Assembly (NCBI RefSeq): GCF_905163445.1 | Contig: NC_053181.1 | Coordinates: 9,238,001-9,302,000, forward strand | Reading direction: 5' to 3' | Length of the DNA: 64,000 nt | Source: Pararge aegeria | Taxonomy: Eukaryota; Arthropoda; Insecta; Lepidoptera; Nymphalidae | Shown here: positions 45,616-57,887 of the stretch, piece by piece | Layout: every line of letters starts with the position of its first letter | Position numbering within the stretch: the stretch's first letter is position 1 | Program-made: the position numbers and the translations under genes | The notes under the pieces: model-generated | The model's database searches: none | What the model was told of the DNA's origin: nothing | The model's input: the letters and a program-made list of their open reading frames with translations, nothing else

Positions 45616-47429
45616 ATTCTTTAAACTCAGTGTGAAATATGACTAGTAATTATTACATAATTTTACAAGTAAAATAATAAAATAAAACAATCAAACCTAA
45701 ACAGGTGTGATGTTTTTTAGACCTTAGTTTTTGTCGAAAGCTGGAATAAGGTTTTTTTACATAATATTCGTTTTAAATAAGTCTGAAACATAGGTAGTTA
45801 ATTTCCGTTCCAACCATGTTAATAAAAAATATAATCAGATAATTATCTCCAATCCCGAATATTGAATTTGGCTTTGGTGAGAGTGATTGACGTCTTTCGA
45901 TCAGCTAATTTTCCGTCCAATCACTTAGTCGGTGAATAAGCGAATTCCGATTAAGATCAGACTTGTTAAACTAATGGTAAACCTCTTTTTAAAGTAGTTT
46001 TTACTGTAAGTGTGAGGCGTATTTTAAATAATTTATTTAAAATATTAAAAACTTCGTTCGATTGAATTAAACAAAAGCCAGTTCAGTAAAACTAATGCAT
46101 AAAGCAATTTCCTTAAACGAAGGGAAACGTATAATTCAATTATAACTAATTATTGTTTGGATAGATTCCTTTTTTTAAACCATTATATCTACCATTCTTT
46201 TTCGTTATTTAGAACCATACAAGGGATGTAAATGTGTTTTAGTAAATAATTGTTGCTGAGTTATAAAAGTACTGTTATAGTACGATAAATTGCAATTTAT
46301 TTTAGCTGTAATCTTCACAATGTATAGGGACGCGATATTCTGTGATTGGGTTGATATTGTGTATCAAATTTTTCATTCAAATTTCAAGGACTATCCTGCC
46401 TAATTATACTTCTTTTAATGTGTATAAATCAAATTTAAATCCCAATTCTATTAGGTACTTTTGATTGGAAACAAAAAGGTGAAATATACGATAAAAATAA
46501 AGCTTAAACGTTCTATGCAAAGCTGGAGAATCTGTTTTGTGTAATTTGTAATTTCTTCAATCTTGTTACTGCAGACCAAACAGATTTTCTTATTTAACGT
46601 ATCCACTTGCCAAATCATGGTAAAATGGAATTACACATATAATATTTGGATATTATTTCCACATTTACCCCAGTGCGGTGAGAAAAGATAATTTTGTAAC
46701 CTTTCGCCGGGGAGATAATGGTCTCCTGCCCATGCTAGCCATGCTGAGGAGGCTCCGGTGTTATTCAATCATAATAAAATACCATCTTTCATTTCTCAAC
46801 ATACGAATACTTACTTTTCGATGTATTAAAACGCTAGTACATGGTCAAAAACTAAGATAAATATAGGTACTGCTACAAAATATACCTATATTTTGAAAGA
46901 TGTTCTCAAAAATACCCAGGATTTCTTAATACTAGAAGACGCTTCCATCTTGAGAGCGAATACACGGGAACGATTTCGCACACGACCGCGAATCCGCTAG
47001 CGGTTTTATGCCGAAGCAGAAATACTCTGAGCACTTCGTGCCACCGTCATCAGTATATTTGAAGAACATCACGCCATTAAACCTGAAACCTAATATGAAT
47101 ATTAATTTACAAAAGGAGGGTAATTATATCTTCGAGCGCACAATAAATAAATTGTAAATTGTAAGTGGGTAGTTTTGAAGCATTCGCATCAAAATCATAT
47201 TGACGGTCAACTGCTGACGCGAGCCGCGGCTATGTCACTGCAAAGGTAACATGGATTCATACACAACTAGATGTGACAACTGAAATTCTTACTTGGCCAG
47301 TTAGTAAGGTAATAAATTTTGTTATGTTTCTTCGATAGAAACGTTAAAGTTAAGTTTTATTTTAAAATGTAAAGTTTAAGTTTTATTTTTTAAATATAAA
47401 GTTTAAGTTATATTTTTAAACATTTTTCA
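45616..47429. other. No gene seen
   Basis: AT-rich non-coding. The 60-codon frame at 46678-46860 has no domain. A short T-rich direct repeat (TAAAGTTTAAGTTTTATTTT type) lies at 47345-47420. Confidence 0.4.
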
Positions 47430-47690
47430 CGGCCGATTGGCGCGGTTTCCAGCGACCCTGCTTTCTGAGCCCATGGTCGTGGGATCGATTCCCACTACTG
47501 GAAAATGTTTGTGTGATGAGCATGACTGTTTTTCAGTGTCTGGGTGTTTACATGTATATTCTAAGTATTTATGTATATTATTCAAAAACATATTCATCAG
47601 TCAGCTTAGTACCCATAACACAAGCTACGCTTACTTTGGGGCTAGATGGCGATGTGTGTGTTGGCGTAGTATATTTATTTATTATTTTTG
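47430..47690 (+). repeat. SINE family B copy 7, full length
   Basis: Head GGCCGATTGGCGCGGTTTCC (box A altered), box B region GGGATCGATTCCC (one change), CAGTGTCTGGGTGTTTACAT, ACACAAGCTACGCTTACTTT, GATGGCGATGTGTGTGTTGG and the tail. Confidence 0.85.
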
Positions 47691-48226
47691 AAGGTGTGTA
47701 TATTTTTGTTGGTGTACTCTTAAACAGTGCAAAAATATATACTTTCAGATTTTTACTTATTTTTAGTAACGCACAAAACTTATAAACTTTGCTAGTTAAC
47801 CACCTGTATAACCAACTGTACGAGGTTTCACATCATCCATGCTATCAGTAGATAGAAATCATGATGCTGTTGCAGATTCTCCATACGCTTGCGATTCAAT
47901 AATCGCAAACAGATACAACACTTTCTTGTTCGATCAAATGGCATGAAAGCTATCTGTCCTTGTCAATCATAGCTGAAGACCCACAGAACCGCAAATACAG
48001 CAGCAGCACTCTGAACGCATTATTCAAATTCAAATTCAAATTCAAAATTCATTTATTTCAAGTAGGCCTAATATAAGCACTTTTGAAACGTCAAGTCTGT
48101 CTGTCTGTAGTGATTCTACCACCGGTTCGGAAGGCAGATTCTACCGAGAAGAAGCCGGCAAGAAACTCAGCAGTTGCTCTTTTCCTACATCAACAATTTA
48201 CATTTTGCATTTTAACATTCATTTTT

Positions 48227-51062
48227 CTATCTTGTGAGAGCTGAAAGCGGAGCCGGAAGCTTCCAAGCAACCTTGTCATTAAAAAATTCATCAATTGTAT
48301 AGTAACCTCGCTGTAATAAGTGTGTTTTAACAAATTCTTTAAACTTGTGCATTGGCAGGTCCAAAATCACCTTAGGAATCATATTATAAAAGCGTATACT
48401 CAATCCCACAAATGATCCCTGTACCTTACGCAGACGATATGCAGATGACACAAATTTATGACCATTTCTTGTAAGTCGACTGTTTATGTCCACTTTTTGT
48501 TTATAAATACTAATATGTTGTCTTACAAATACTATATTGTTATAAATATATTGTGAAGCTACAGTAAGTATGACTATTTCTTTAAACTTCTCACGGAGGG
48601 ATTCGCGTGATTTAAGTTTATATATTGACCGTATAGCTCTTTTTGCAATATAAATATAGTTTCGATATCAGCTGCTTTACCCCATAACAAGATTCCATAG
48701 GACATAACACTATGAAAGTACGCAAAATAAACTAGCCTAGCTATTTCAACGTCAGTAATCTGTCTAATTTTACTGACTGCGTAGGCAGCCGAGCTTAGTT
48801 TACCCGCTAGTGAATCTATATGGACACCCCACTGTAGCTTATTATCCAAGGTCACGCCCAGAAAAACTGTGGAAGTCTATATTCTTAGTGATTCACCATT
48901 TATCATTATATTTTTATCAATTTTCTTTACATTTGGTACGATAAATTCGACACACTTTGTTTTTTTTGCATTTAAAAGTAAGTTGTTAACTGTAAACCAG
49001 TGCGACACATGCGACATAACACGGTTTACTTCGTCAGAGTTATCTTTACTCCTATCAGTCTTAAAAATTAGAGATGTATCATCTGCAAACAATACAATGT
49101 CGCATGTTCCACTGACATGGTACGGTAGATCATTTATATACACTAAAAATAGAAAAGGACCCAAAATCGAGCCTTGTGGGACACCCATTGAGGTATTTGA
49201 ACCCTGAGACTTTGCATCATTTATGCAAACTCTTTGGGTTCTATTGCTGAGATAAGAGGCAACCAAATTTAGTGCAACGTTTTGGATACCATAGTGGCTT
49301 AGCTTAAGAAGCAAGGTTTTATGATCAACACAATCGAAAGCAAAAAACACCCATGGCGTTCTGTGAACATTCCCAGGCATCATAAACATGTTTTATAAGT
49401 TTAGCGCCTGCGTCCGTTGTGCTACGACCTTTAGTAAAGCCATACTGCTCAGGGTGTAAGTTATTTACATTAAAATGATATAAAAGTTGATTTAATATAA
49501 TTTTTTCAAATATCTTACTAAGAGCTGGTAAGATTGAGATAGGTCTGTAATTGTTTATATCATTTTTATTACCAGATTTTAATAGAGGAATGAGTTTACT
49601 ATGTTTCATTAGGTTCGGGAAAGTACCTAAATCAACACATTCATTGAAAATTATGGCTAAAAGAGGAGCAATGACGTCAATAATATAAGATATTACCTTT
49701 ACCGACATTCCCCATATATCACCTGTTTTCTTTAATTTTAACAACTTGAAGTTTTTAATGATATCCGATGCATCTATATGTTTGAAATGAAATAAAACTT
49801 TGCACTCATTAATGTTGCCTCTTAATAAATTCTGAGCTGCAGTAGGTGAGGAATTTAGTGAATCTGTTAACAAAATAGGAACATTCTGAAAAAAGTTTTC
49901 AAAAGTACTTGCAACTTCTGCATCAGTAGTTACCATATTATTATTAATAATTAATTCAAAATTTCCGTCTCGAGATTTAGTTTTCCCAGATTCATTATTA
50001 ACAATTTTCCAGGTTGTTTGTATTTTGTTTTCAGATTTTACTATTCGATCTTTAATGTATAGCGACTTAGCTTGTCTACAAACATTTTTAAATGTTTTGG
50101 AGTAACTTTTTACATATTTAAGGAAATTTGGAGTCTGATTGTATTGTTTTTCATCATATAGCTCATACAACTTATCCCTGCTTTTGTAAATGCCTATAGT
50201 CGCCCAATCACTAAACCTCATTTTTTTATTAAAATCTATGTATTTAATATTAAATACTTTATTAAATGCACTTTCTATTTCATTGAAAAGCGTACGATAA
50301 AGATTGTCGGGATGACAGTTTTCAAAAAAGAGAGCAGGAATTTTGGCTGATATTTCACCTTTAAATCGCGTTAGTTTACTCTGAGTTATCGGCCTGTACT
50401 TAACAATATGTTTATTTCTATTAGTACCAACAATGATCTGTTTGTTGGCCACAATGATCTGACCTTAAATTGTTTAATATCGATTTACCTAAGATATCAC
50501 AGTTAAAAAAAATATTATCTAAACAAGATGCTGAAGTTGCTGTGATTCTAGTAGGTTCATCGAAAGCATTATTCAAATTAAAGCATTTAAATAAGTTTAA
50601 CAACCTAGTCGTAGTAGTATTATGTAATAAGATATCAACATTGAAATCCCCGCATACTATAAAGTTTTTAGTAGACATACACAATCGCTTAAGGACATCT
50701 TCCATTACATCCTCGAATTGGTTGAAATCACCTGAGGGGGGATGGTACACACACACTATTATAAAACGCTCCAGCTCCACACAAGACAGTTCAATTATGC
50801 GCTCCACAGAAAGACTAACTATATCTTATCGCTCCTTACAAGTGATATTATTGCGTACAAAAATTAAGGATCCACCATGAAAAGCAGTCTTTCTAAAGAA
50901 CACACTTGACATTTTGAAGTTATCGATGTTAACTGCTATTTGTGCTCCAGTGAGCCAATGCTCAGTTATACACAATATGTGTATGTTGAATTTTTCAACA
51001 AACAGTTCTATTTCTAATTCTTTGCCGGTGAAGCTCTGTATGTTTTGATGTACAATGTTCAT
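48227..51062 (-). pseudogene. ORF2 of the CR1-like element: endonuclease plus reverse transcriptase, broken
   Basis: Encodes the polyprotein that nicks target DNA and copies the RNA. It starts MNIVHQNIQSFTGKEL with ITEHWL (endonuclease entry), continues with YHPPSGDF, CGDFNVDIL, DEPTR and a SDH end. The RT part has NNYRPISILPALSKIFEKII and YGFTKGRSTTDA, then MGVPQGSILGPFLFLVYIND and the catalytic LFADDTSLIF. The thumb has LDNKLQWGVHIDSLAGKL, and the frame ends near FFNDKVAWKL. Breaks: stop at 50828-50826, frameshift near 50440, a deletion near 49341-49346 that removes the first Asp of motif A (the D before SKAFD in intact relatives), stop at 48879-48877 and a frameshift near 48640. It cannot make an active enzyme. 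Confidence 0.9.
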
Positions 51063-51091
51063 ATTACAGAGCTTCCCCGTTGTCTCACTGT

Positions 51092-51960
51092 CTAGTTTAA
51101 ATAACTATTTGAATTAATTATAGTACTAGAACAAGTACTAGGGTCAATATTAGAAATATTGGTGGTACTTGAAGTACAATATGTAGAGGTGTCAATAGAC
51201 TTAGTTACAATACTTGTAACAGTATCATTTAAATTGTAAGCTAGTAAAGATGCCAAGTGATGCTTACTTTTCTTAGATAAAATTAAACTATCTCTAGACA
51301 ATACGGATGGCATGGATTTATTGATGTCAAAATAAAAAACTGCGTCACTATGACAGCATGTCAGGTTATAAATTAATAAATTTAAATTATAAATATGTTC
51401 ATTCTGCTTTGAACTAAATGTGCCACAGTAAGGAAAGGCACACATAAAATTTACATTGAGTTTTACTATGTAAAGCTAGTAATTTATCAATGCATCTTAT
51501 AATTTGATGCTTTTTGACATTCAAACTGTCTCCTATTAAGAGAACAACATTTTTATTTACATCTAAATAGTCACTATTCAAACTATTAATAAGATATTAT
51601 AAGCTAGCCCCCGGTGAACATCTATTAGTCACTGAGTGATCAAGGTAATGGTTCATAATAGGTCCAAAACCTTTACCTAACATGTCGGAAAATATAATTG
51701 TCTGCTTTTTAGGTTACTTTTTAATAATGGTGAAGGGTCTGGTATGACAGCTGTGAACTGCTCCAGGCATGTTTCTAATTGGTTGGAAGATACTGCATCA
51801 CATAATTAGGTTAGTCATAGGTATCTCATGAGTACAGTTACATTTATTTGCTAAAGACTCAAAGCGAGCCATGTTGTAGGTACCTAGGGCTAACAACTCA
51901 TCAGCTGCCAGAATTTGTTCATCAATCTGCCTTTGTGATAGCTCATATTTAATGGTTACA
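51092..51960 (-). pseudogene. ORF1 remnant with SGNH/GDSL esterase-like signature
   Basis: The part nearest ORF2 is a 117-codon open stretch (51445-51092). Reading back in the same frame shows IFSDMLGKGFG (block I-like), then VVLLIGDSLN, CAFPYCGTF and DSLILSKKSKHHLASLL, where the D and H would be the last two catalytic residues of an SGNH hydrolase (usual form D-x-LHLS). A stop follows GASL at about 51598. Upstream there are frame changes near 51700 and 51800, and a segment with ELSQRQIDEQILAADELLAL. Esterase domains in ORF1 are known from CR1-group elements. Decay is clear, so no function is expected. Confidence 0.7.
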
Positions 51961-52010
51961 ATTTTAAGTGAGTATTATATAGGACAATGCTGTGACAACA
52001 ATGGACAACA

Positions 52011-52729
52011 TAAAATACAACAATGGACAATATAAAATTATACTCCTCAATCAGGGTACCGTTATTCGTCACACACAGCATTATTAATATATTATTAATA
52101 AACAGTCCTGCAAAATTTTCGCGTTTACTGAATATTACCGCATAAATAATATGATTGTATGTTTATTTATTACTTAATAAGTCATCGAATATGTAAACTC
52201 GCCGATATAAAGCTCTTAAATTAATATGGATAGAACCAACATTTTACATAAACTAATTAAATTATTATGGAGCCGTGTGACGAGAATCGATGTATTTCCA
52301 AGTACCCATAAATTGGGCTAATTAATCCTTTATAACGTCCAAGGTAATTGTAATTAATTGGTGCTTAATTGGAAATATGTGCGCCACCCCTCGTTGAAGT
52401 ATTTGGCAAATGTAATGTATTTTCTCTTGATAGACACGTATCCTTATTTCCTTCCTGCCTATATGATTTTGTAATTGCGAAAGTGTGTTTGGATGTTTGT
52501 CTTTGTTTAACAATGTTACGTGATTTATTGCACAGTGAAAGTTTATTGACCATAAAGTCTACATTTTACCTGGAAAAAATCTACTACACAAATCTACTAC
52601 AGGAATAATTATGTATACCTAGTTGTCGGCAAAAAAATTACCCCAATAATTAAGTTTACTTTTTATTCAGAATAGTTCCCGGTTAATTTGGTCCCGATTA
52701 AAATGTAACTTGTAAGGCGTAGGTATTAT
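52011..52729. other. No gene seen
   Basis: AT-rich. Overlapping frames near 52322-52608 on both strands have no domain. Confidence 0.4.
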
Positions 52730-52870
52730 TTTTCGCGTGTGGACGGCGGTGTCTTTGGTCCGTTGCTATAGCAACCCTATGCGCCGCCCGCGCCGGGCCG
52801 CGTAACTCCTTACCTGACCCCCGCGCGACGGTACTATCAGTTATACGCGGTCAATTGCATTTGACTTTTG
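52730..52870. promoter_or_regulatory. GC-rich island with X-box-like palindrome
   Basis: GC-rich and CpG-dense in strongly AT-rich surroundings (for example GCGCCGCCCGCGCCGGGCCG). It holds the 14-bp perfect palindrome GTTGCTATAGCAAC (52762-52775), which fits the RFX/X-box form GTNRCC..RGYAAC loosely, with T for C in the centre. TATCAGTT at 52835-52842 resembles an arthropod initiator. No transcript can be assigned, so a promoter role is inference. Confidence 0.35.
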
Positions 52871-53005
52871 TTAGAGTTCGTAATTCCTAGTTGATTGTGG
52901 CGCATGCACTGTATTTTGTGTTTTTTTATACAATAAACGTTTACACCTATCACAAACTTTATTATAACCTCTGTATTGGTATATTATTATATTAATATAT
53001 TATTG

Positions 53006-53250
53006 GCTGGCCGATTGGCGCAGTGGGCAGCGACCTTGCTTTTTGAGCTACCGCGTCCCGTGGGCCGTAGGCCGCCACATGAATGTTTTTCAGTGTCTGG
53101 GTGTTTATTTGTATATTATAATTATTTATGTATCCTATTCATAAAAATATTCATCAGTCATCTTAGTACCCATAGCACAAGCTACGCTTACTTTGGGGCT
53201 AGATGGCGCTGTGTTTATTGTTGTAGTATATTTATTTATTTATTATTTAT
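53006..53250 (+). repeat. SINE family B copy 8
   Basis: Intact box A (TTGGCGCAGTGGGCAGCG), but the box B area is rearranged (CGTCCCGTGGGCCGTAGGCC). The body and TATTTATTTATTTATTA tail are normal. Confidence 0.85.
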
Positions 53251-54039
53251 TCTAAAATGGCTGAACAGATTTTGATGACTGCAAAAGTGCTTTGGCTATA
53301 AGTAAAACCTAGTGGAGCTAATACTTCAAGCTCGTATGCCATACATTCTGTACTCTCGACATCCCTAATATTCTTATCAGTCGACACCATCGTTATCACA
53401 TTATTGGAAGAAAGTTTACTGCTAGACGACTTGTAAGAATTGAGGCTTTATTCCGTCTGTGACCAGTTTCTCAATTCAGCTGTTTTAATATTATCCGTCC
53501 ACGCGGAGGTTAACGAGCGAGAGTTAAGTTTTTTTTAGGATTTGCCAAGTAACATCTTAATACCCCAACGTATTAGTAGAGTACTTGTAAGTATAACGTT
53601 AAATATTAATACAAACAAACAAGATTAGATACCACCTCAAAGTGTTCAATGTTGTTCATCAGAAAACATTTAATTATGAAATTAATTATAATTTACGTAG
53701 CAAAATCAGGGCATCGACGTTATGTTATAAACCTGTTCACGTTAAATATTAGATCTACATTGTTGTTGGTAGGAACTTATTGAAACTCTTACTAAAGATA
53801 TTTTTATACTTTACACAGATGAAACGGTTGAAACCACGTGGAAAAACTATGAATATTTCATAAAAATCCTGATTAGAATAACCACTGACATACAATGTCT
53901 AGATAAATCTTACTTTCCAAGCGCTTGTAAGTTTCTGCGTAAAGCTGAATCTCAGGGAATCGTATAGTGACCTTATGTTTGTGACATTTTATATTTATTT
54001 TTTCTTGTTAAGTTTTTATTTAATTATTTGTTTTAGAGA
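53251..54039. other. No gene seen
   Basis: Non-coding sequence without recognisable features. Confidence 0.4.
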
Positions 54040-54185
54040 CCATCTAATATAATAAATGCCAACGTGTGTTTGTTTGCTCATTTGTCCTTTCTTCACGCCC
54101 TAACTAAGCAACTAAAACAGTTTTGACATAGACATGGTTGACAGGACGGACCTTAAAAAATATCATATTTCAAATTTCGTATAAC
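54040..54185 (+). repeat. Interspersed repeat, family I copy 2
   Basis: ATAATAAATGCCAACGTGTG, TTTGTTTGCTCATTTGTCC, TTCACGCCCTAACTAAGCAA, ATGGTTGACAGGACGGACC. Same order as 22970-23130. Confidence 0.5.
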
Positions 54186-56239
54186 CTGTAACCTGCCATG
54201 TCTGTACTGTTATTTTTATTGAATTACGTGTACGTAGACTATGTCATCCATCCTAAATCGGTTTTGGTATTGCGACGTTTTTAAAACACACATCAAACAG
54301 CCTTGGGTGTGTGCTGTTGACTTGTAGTTTAATTCAAGCACTATATAAGTCTAGATCAAAAAGGGGTATGTACCGATGGGTAATACAATTTGTCTTTACT
54401 TTCTGAGAACAATACTTCTAGAGAATTTTTTTCTTCAAAATTACGCGGTGAATCCATTGAATCAAAAAGGGTTAAGATACAATATTAAAACGGTAATTCA
54501 CACACAGGTTCAAGAGCTCACACGTTTACGTGCAAATGTGATATAAAGTCACCACAATAAGTAAGGGTACATTCATAAGTACTGTAAACGAACGATAAAG
54601 GTTGTTTGTGGAAAGAAAACAAGTGTTAAATATTATAATTTGCTCTTTTGTTTTAATTTTTCAACAATTAGGATATTTACGTACATTGTACAGAAGAAAT
54701 TACTAGGTACAATTATTTATATAGGTATATATAGTTTTCATATGCAACTTCAAGATTTTGTCACATTTTACTTCACTATTGTAATTTATTTTGAATATCA
54801 TATACAAAGTAAACTTTCACATCACCAACAACTATGAAGTGTTAAATTCAGCGCTGATCGGTCAGGCAGATCAGTCAAATGTTTAAAGTTGCACTTGAAA
54901 ATTACAAAATCCGAAAATTAATAACATTTTGATAATATAATCAGTAAGTTTATAGAAATGTTTATAAGAGACGAGCACCTAATAAAATAATAATGCTGCA
55001 CGTTATTTACAATAGGTATATTTAACTGTCTTAATTATATTTTCCAATATAAATTTTGTAATATATTATCTATAATAAATAAAGTTTTGACTAGAACTGT
55101 CTGTAAATAAAAATAATTTTTTTTTTGACTGCCCTTATGTATGCCGAGGAGACAAAAATTGCGCATTGGTGCAATACTCAGCGAGCAAAACTATTATTCT
55201 TTATGTCACAAATTACAGTAGCAAGTTGTTGCAGAAAATTAAGACCCGGTAGAGTGCCAAATAGTAATTTATTACTAAAATTAAGGTATCAGTACCTTAC
55301 TTAGTATTTTTCATATTATACCAAAATTATTCGCAGTTACATTCTAGAGGCTAGTATCAAATTATTCGCAGTTACAATTATTTGCGTAAAATTAATAGGT
55401 ACAATTTGAAAGTATGTCTATAAAAAAGTTGCCAAGTTCAAACCAAATGTTGTTCCATTTGCAATAGACAGATTCTTAATACGTCAATTTTGATTATATT
55501 ATTACAAACATTTACTATTTCTCTTTTATTTGATTATGAAATGTAGGAAGTACACACAAAATAATTCGTTTATAGTATTATTGATTACTCTATCAACTTA
55601 CATTATAATTATATACAAGTTATTTCTAATTATTATCACGTTACGCACTGTTTGAGGCTTAAACAAAGACAGCATAAAGAATAATAGAGAATGTTGCTAC
55701 GTAAATATATCATTTATATTATCAAGCACGATATAAGAAATAACTATATAAATAATGTATGAAATTATTTATTATTTATTCTATTTGGAAACTAAATAGG
55801 CCAGATCAAAATATCAAAAATTTAGAAGACTAAAGTATTATGGTTACACTGAGCTGATCGGAAGGTGGAAAATGGATGTGGGTAGCTACTGAAACTTTTT
55901 CATTCGTAATATTGTCATTCGAAATGTGCCCATGCTTTTTTTGTCATTAGCATTTTCCTATACAAGTAATGACTGGGGCCTATAAGTTACTTTACTTTGT
56001 TATGTTATGAAGAAAGTGGTGGCCGGTGGCTTATACAGGCCCATGAGGCTTAACACGTACGAGTCCGGCTGATGTGCAAAGGGCTTTACTTCATAGGAAG
56101 TATTCGTTGCAAGCTCAGCGAAGTGGTAGTCTGTTTAAATGCGATGATTTTAAACATACCATCTATCCTTTGATTATAACATTAAAAAATACTTGGTAAA
56201 GATGAGAGATCCGAATTAACCGCTAGAAAATAATAATAA
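54186..56239. other. No gene seen
   Basis: About 2 kb of AT-rich sequence. The 65-codon frame at 54640-54837 is hydrophobic and AT-driven, with no support as a gene. Confidence 0.4.
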
Positions 56240-56560
56240 TAGGCTGACGCGGTGATAGCGCATTGGGTTGGGAGCTCGACTTCACTTTCGTGGGGCCGAG
56301 TTCGAATCCCAGCTCGCACCTCTATACGTTATGTGCTTTTTAAGTTATTAAAATATCACTTGCTTAAACGTTGAAGGAAAACCTCGTGAGGAAACCTGCA
56401 TCTCTGAGAGTTCTACATAATGATCCCAAAGAGGTGTGGAGTCCACTGATCCGAACTGGCCTAGCGCGGTGGACTGCGGTCTTAACCCTTTCTCATACCC
56501 GTGCTCTGTAGTGGACCGGTAATGGGCTGATATTGTGATGATGAAGATGAAACAAGCATG
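56240..56560 (+). repeat. SINE family C, full-length copy
   Basis: Head GGCTGACGCGGTGATAGCGC (box A-like) and AGTTCGAATCC (box B, 56299-56309), then TCGCACCTCTATACGTTATG, GTTGAAGGAAAACCTCGTGA, GGAAACCTGCATCTCTGAGA, GTGTGGAGTCCACTGATCCG, GCGCGGTGGACTGCGGTC, TAGTGGACCGGTAATGGGCT and a TGATGATGAAGATG tail. The best copy of the family here. Confidence 0.85.
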
Positions 56561-56599
56561 GTATGTCAGATATATTTAAGCATACCTCTACTTGGTTTG

Positions 56600-56665
56600 T
56601 ACGTGTCGTCGTACTGGAACGCTAAATCGCTAGACACAACCGAAGGCTCCCACCAGACAAAGAAT
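56600..56665 (-). repeat. SINE family A fragment
   Basis: CGTACTGGAACGCTAAATCG, ACAACCGAAGG, TCCCACCAGACAAAG: a short piece of the family A middle on the minus strand. Confidence 0.45.
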
Positions 56666-57594
56666 CATAATGTAAACTACACGAAGTGGTGCAGTGGATA
56701 AGTTTTCCTTATATTTAGTACATTAATCATATCTGAGGGTCTACCTAGACAGGTATATACGTGTTGTTTGCGACGCTATGTGTTAACAAAATATGCTTTT
56801 TTAATATTCGGGAACGACACGACAAATCGTACTTTATTTTTTTGGTTCAATTATATGTACGATTATGTAAAACGCTCATGTCTCAGAAAATACCTATTTG
56901 ATTGAAAAAATAAAATGTGTTTGATAGTCCGACTGTGGAAATCAGATATAACACCGCCATTATTGACATGACGGGAACCTCGAGGCACAGCTAGTAGTTA
57001 TATAAGTATAAGAGTATGAATGTTAGTTATACTTTCTTGCAAAATAATCCCACCCTCTCGGTATCTTTAAGTAAACAATAATGGAAATCCGAATCCGGAT
57101 ATTAAGCATAATAAAATATTCAAAAAATGCAAAATATTCGCTGGGAAAGTGTTGAGTAAAATCTTTCGATGAAATCATAATAAAGATTTAGATTTAGAAT
57201 GTTCTTTATACTTTGTCTATCTTATCGTGTCTTCTAAAGGTGGCAAATAGCCTTTTTGTGTCTTTGCTTTTTGAAGTTTGACAGCTTCATTTATTTTGGT
57301 CGCACAGTCACAAGTTTAGTGTGACTCCCTTTTAGAATTCACACTAAATCTGTGCCTGTGCGACTGTGTAGCCTGTGCAACACCGAATACAAATATGTAT
57401 TTCGTATCGTATATGTAAATAACCTATCAGATCTTACCTATAAAATGTATAGGCTGTGACTGTGACTCGAATTCGGCCCCTCCAAAATGTGGCTGAAGTC
57501 CTTACCCCTAGGCTCATCGCTTCGATAGATTTGTTTAAATATTTCTTTAAGTGTGTATGCTGAGTGCCGCTACATGAGTTTGAAGTATTTTTTT
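56666..57594. other. No gene seen
   Basis: Non-coding. 57280-57370 holds a loose inverted repeat (GTCACAAGTTTAGTGTGA against TTCACACTAAATCTGTG), possibly an old foldback element. Confidence 0.4.
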
Positions 57595-57685
57595 GCTTAC
57601 ATTGGTCTTTTGTAGGGAGTTCCGAAAGACACGGTCCTGAGTCGCACGTTTTCAGCGGCTCCTCACGACTCGCTTGATGGGGTGT
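57595..57685 (+). repeat. Fragment of the GTCCACTGCTGGACATAGG-type repeat
   Basis: ATTGGTCTTTTGTAGGGAGT, GACACGGTCCTGAGTCGC, CAGCGGCTCCTCACGACTCG match 17375-17460. Confidence 0.55.
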
Positions 57686-57779
57686 AATGGGAGGCTAGTA
57701 ACAGTCAGCTTCCCAAATTGCCGACCTCACCTGGCCGTGATGCAACCTGCCGTCTAACAGACTAGGCTCTGGCAACCTG

Positions 57780-57880
57780 TTCATCATATCAACCCATTAC
57801 CGGCCCTCAAGAGGGCACGGGTCTCCTTCCACAATGAGAAGGAGTTAAGGCCGTTGTCTACCACTCCATCCACCGAACTT
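57780..57880 (-). repeat. SINE family C fragment
   Basis: CATCATATCAACCCATTACC, GGCACGGGTCTCCTTCC, ACAATGAGAAGGAGTTAAGG, TACCACTCCATCCACCGAA. Confidence 0.7.
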
Positions 57881-57887
57881 TATGTAG

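Larger units (their letters stand above)
48021..52010 (-). mobile_element. CR1-like non-LTR retrotransposon, nearly complete but dead
   Basis: About 4 kb running right to left: ORF1 remnant (about 51960-51092), 29-nt gap, ORF2 remnant (51062-48227), 3' untranslated region (48226-48050) and a TTTGAA-repeat tail (48048-48021). The combination of an esterase-like ORF1, an apurinic endonuclease-like N-terminus in ORF2 and a simple-repeat 3' tail fits the CR1/Jockey group. The 5' boundary is soft: a CAACAATGGACAA direct repeat at 51995-52033 may mark the end or belong to the host. Short 3' ends of the same family are at 14485 and 24878. Confidence 0.85.

Noticed and set aside
47437..47785. Overlapping 84- and 90-codon frames
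   Set aside because: They read through a SINE family B copy. Similar peptides appear from the other copies at 32 kb and 53 kb only because the repeat is the same.
48869..49207. 112-codon plus-strand frame
   Set aside because: Antisense shadow of the reverse transcriptase catalytic region (FADD on the other strand).
50470..50880. 136-codon plus-strand frame
   Set aside because: It is antisense to the endonuclease part of the retrotransposon ORF2, which has clear motifs on the minus strand.
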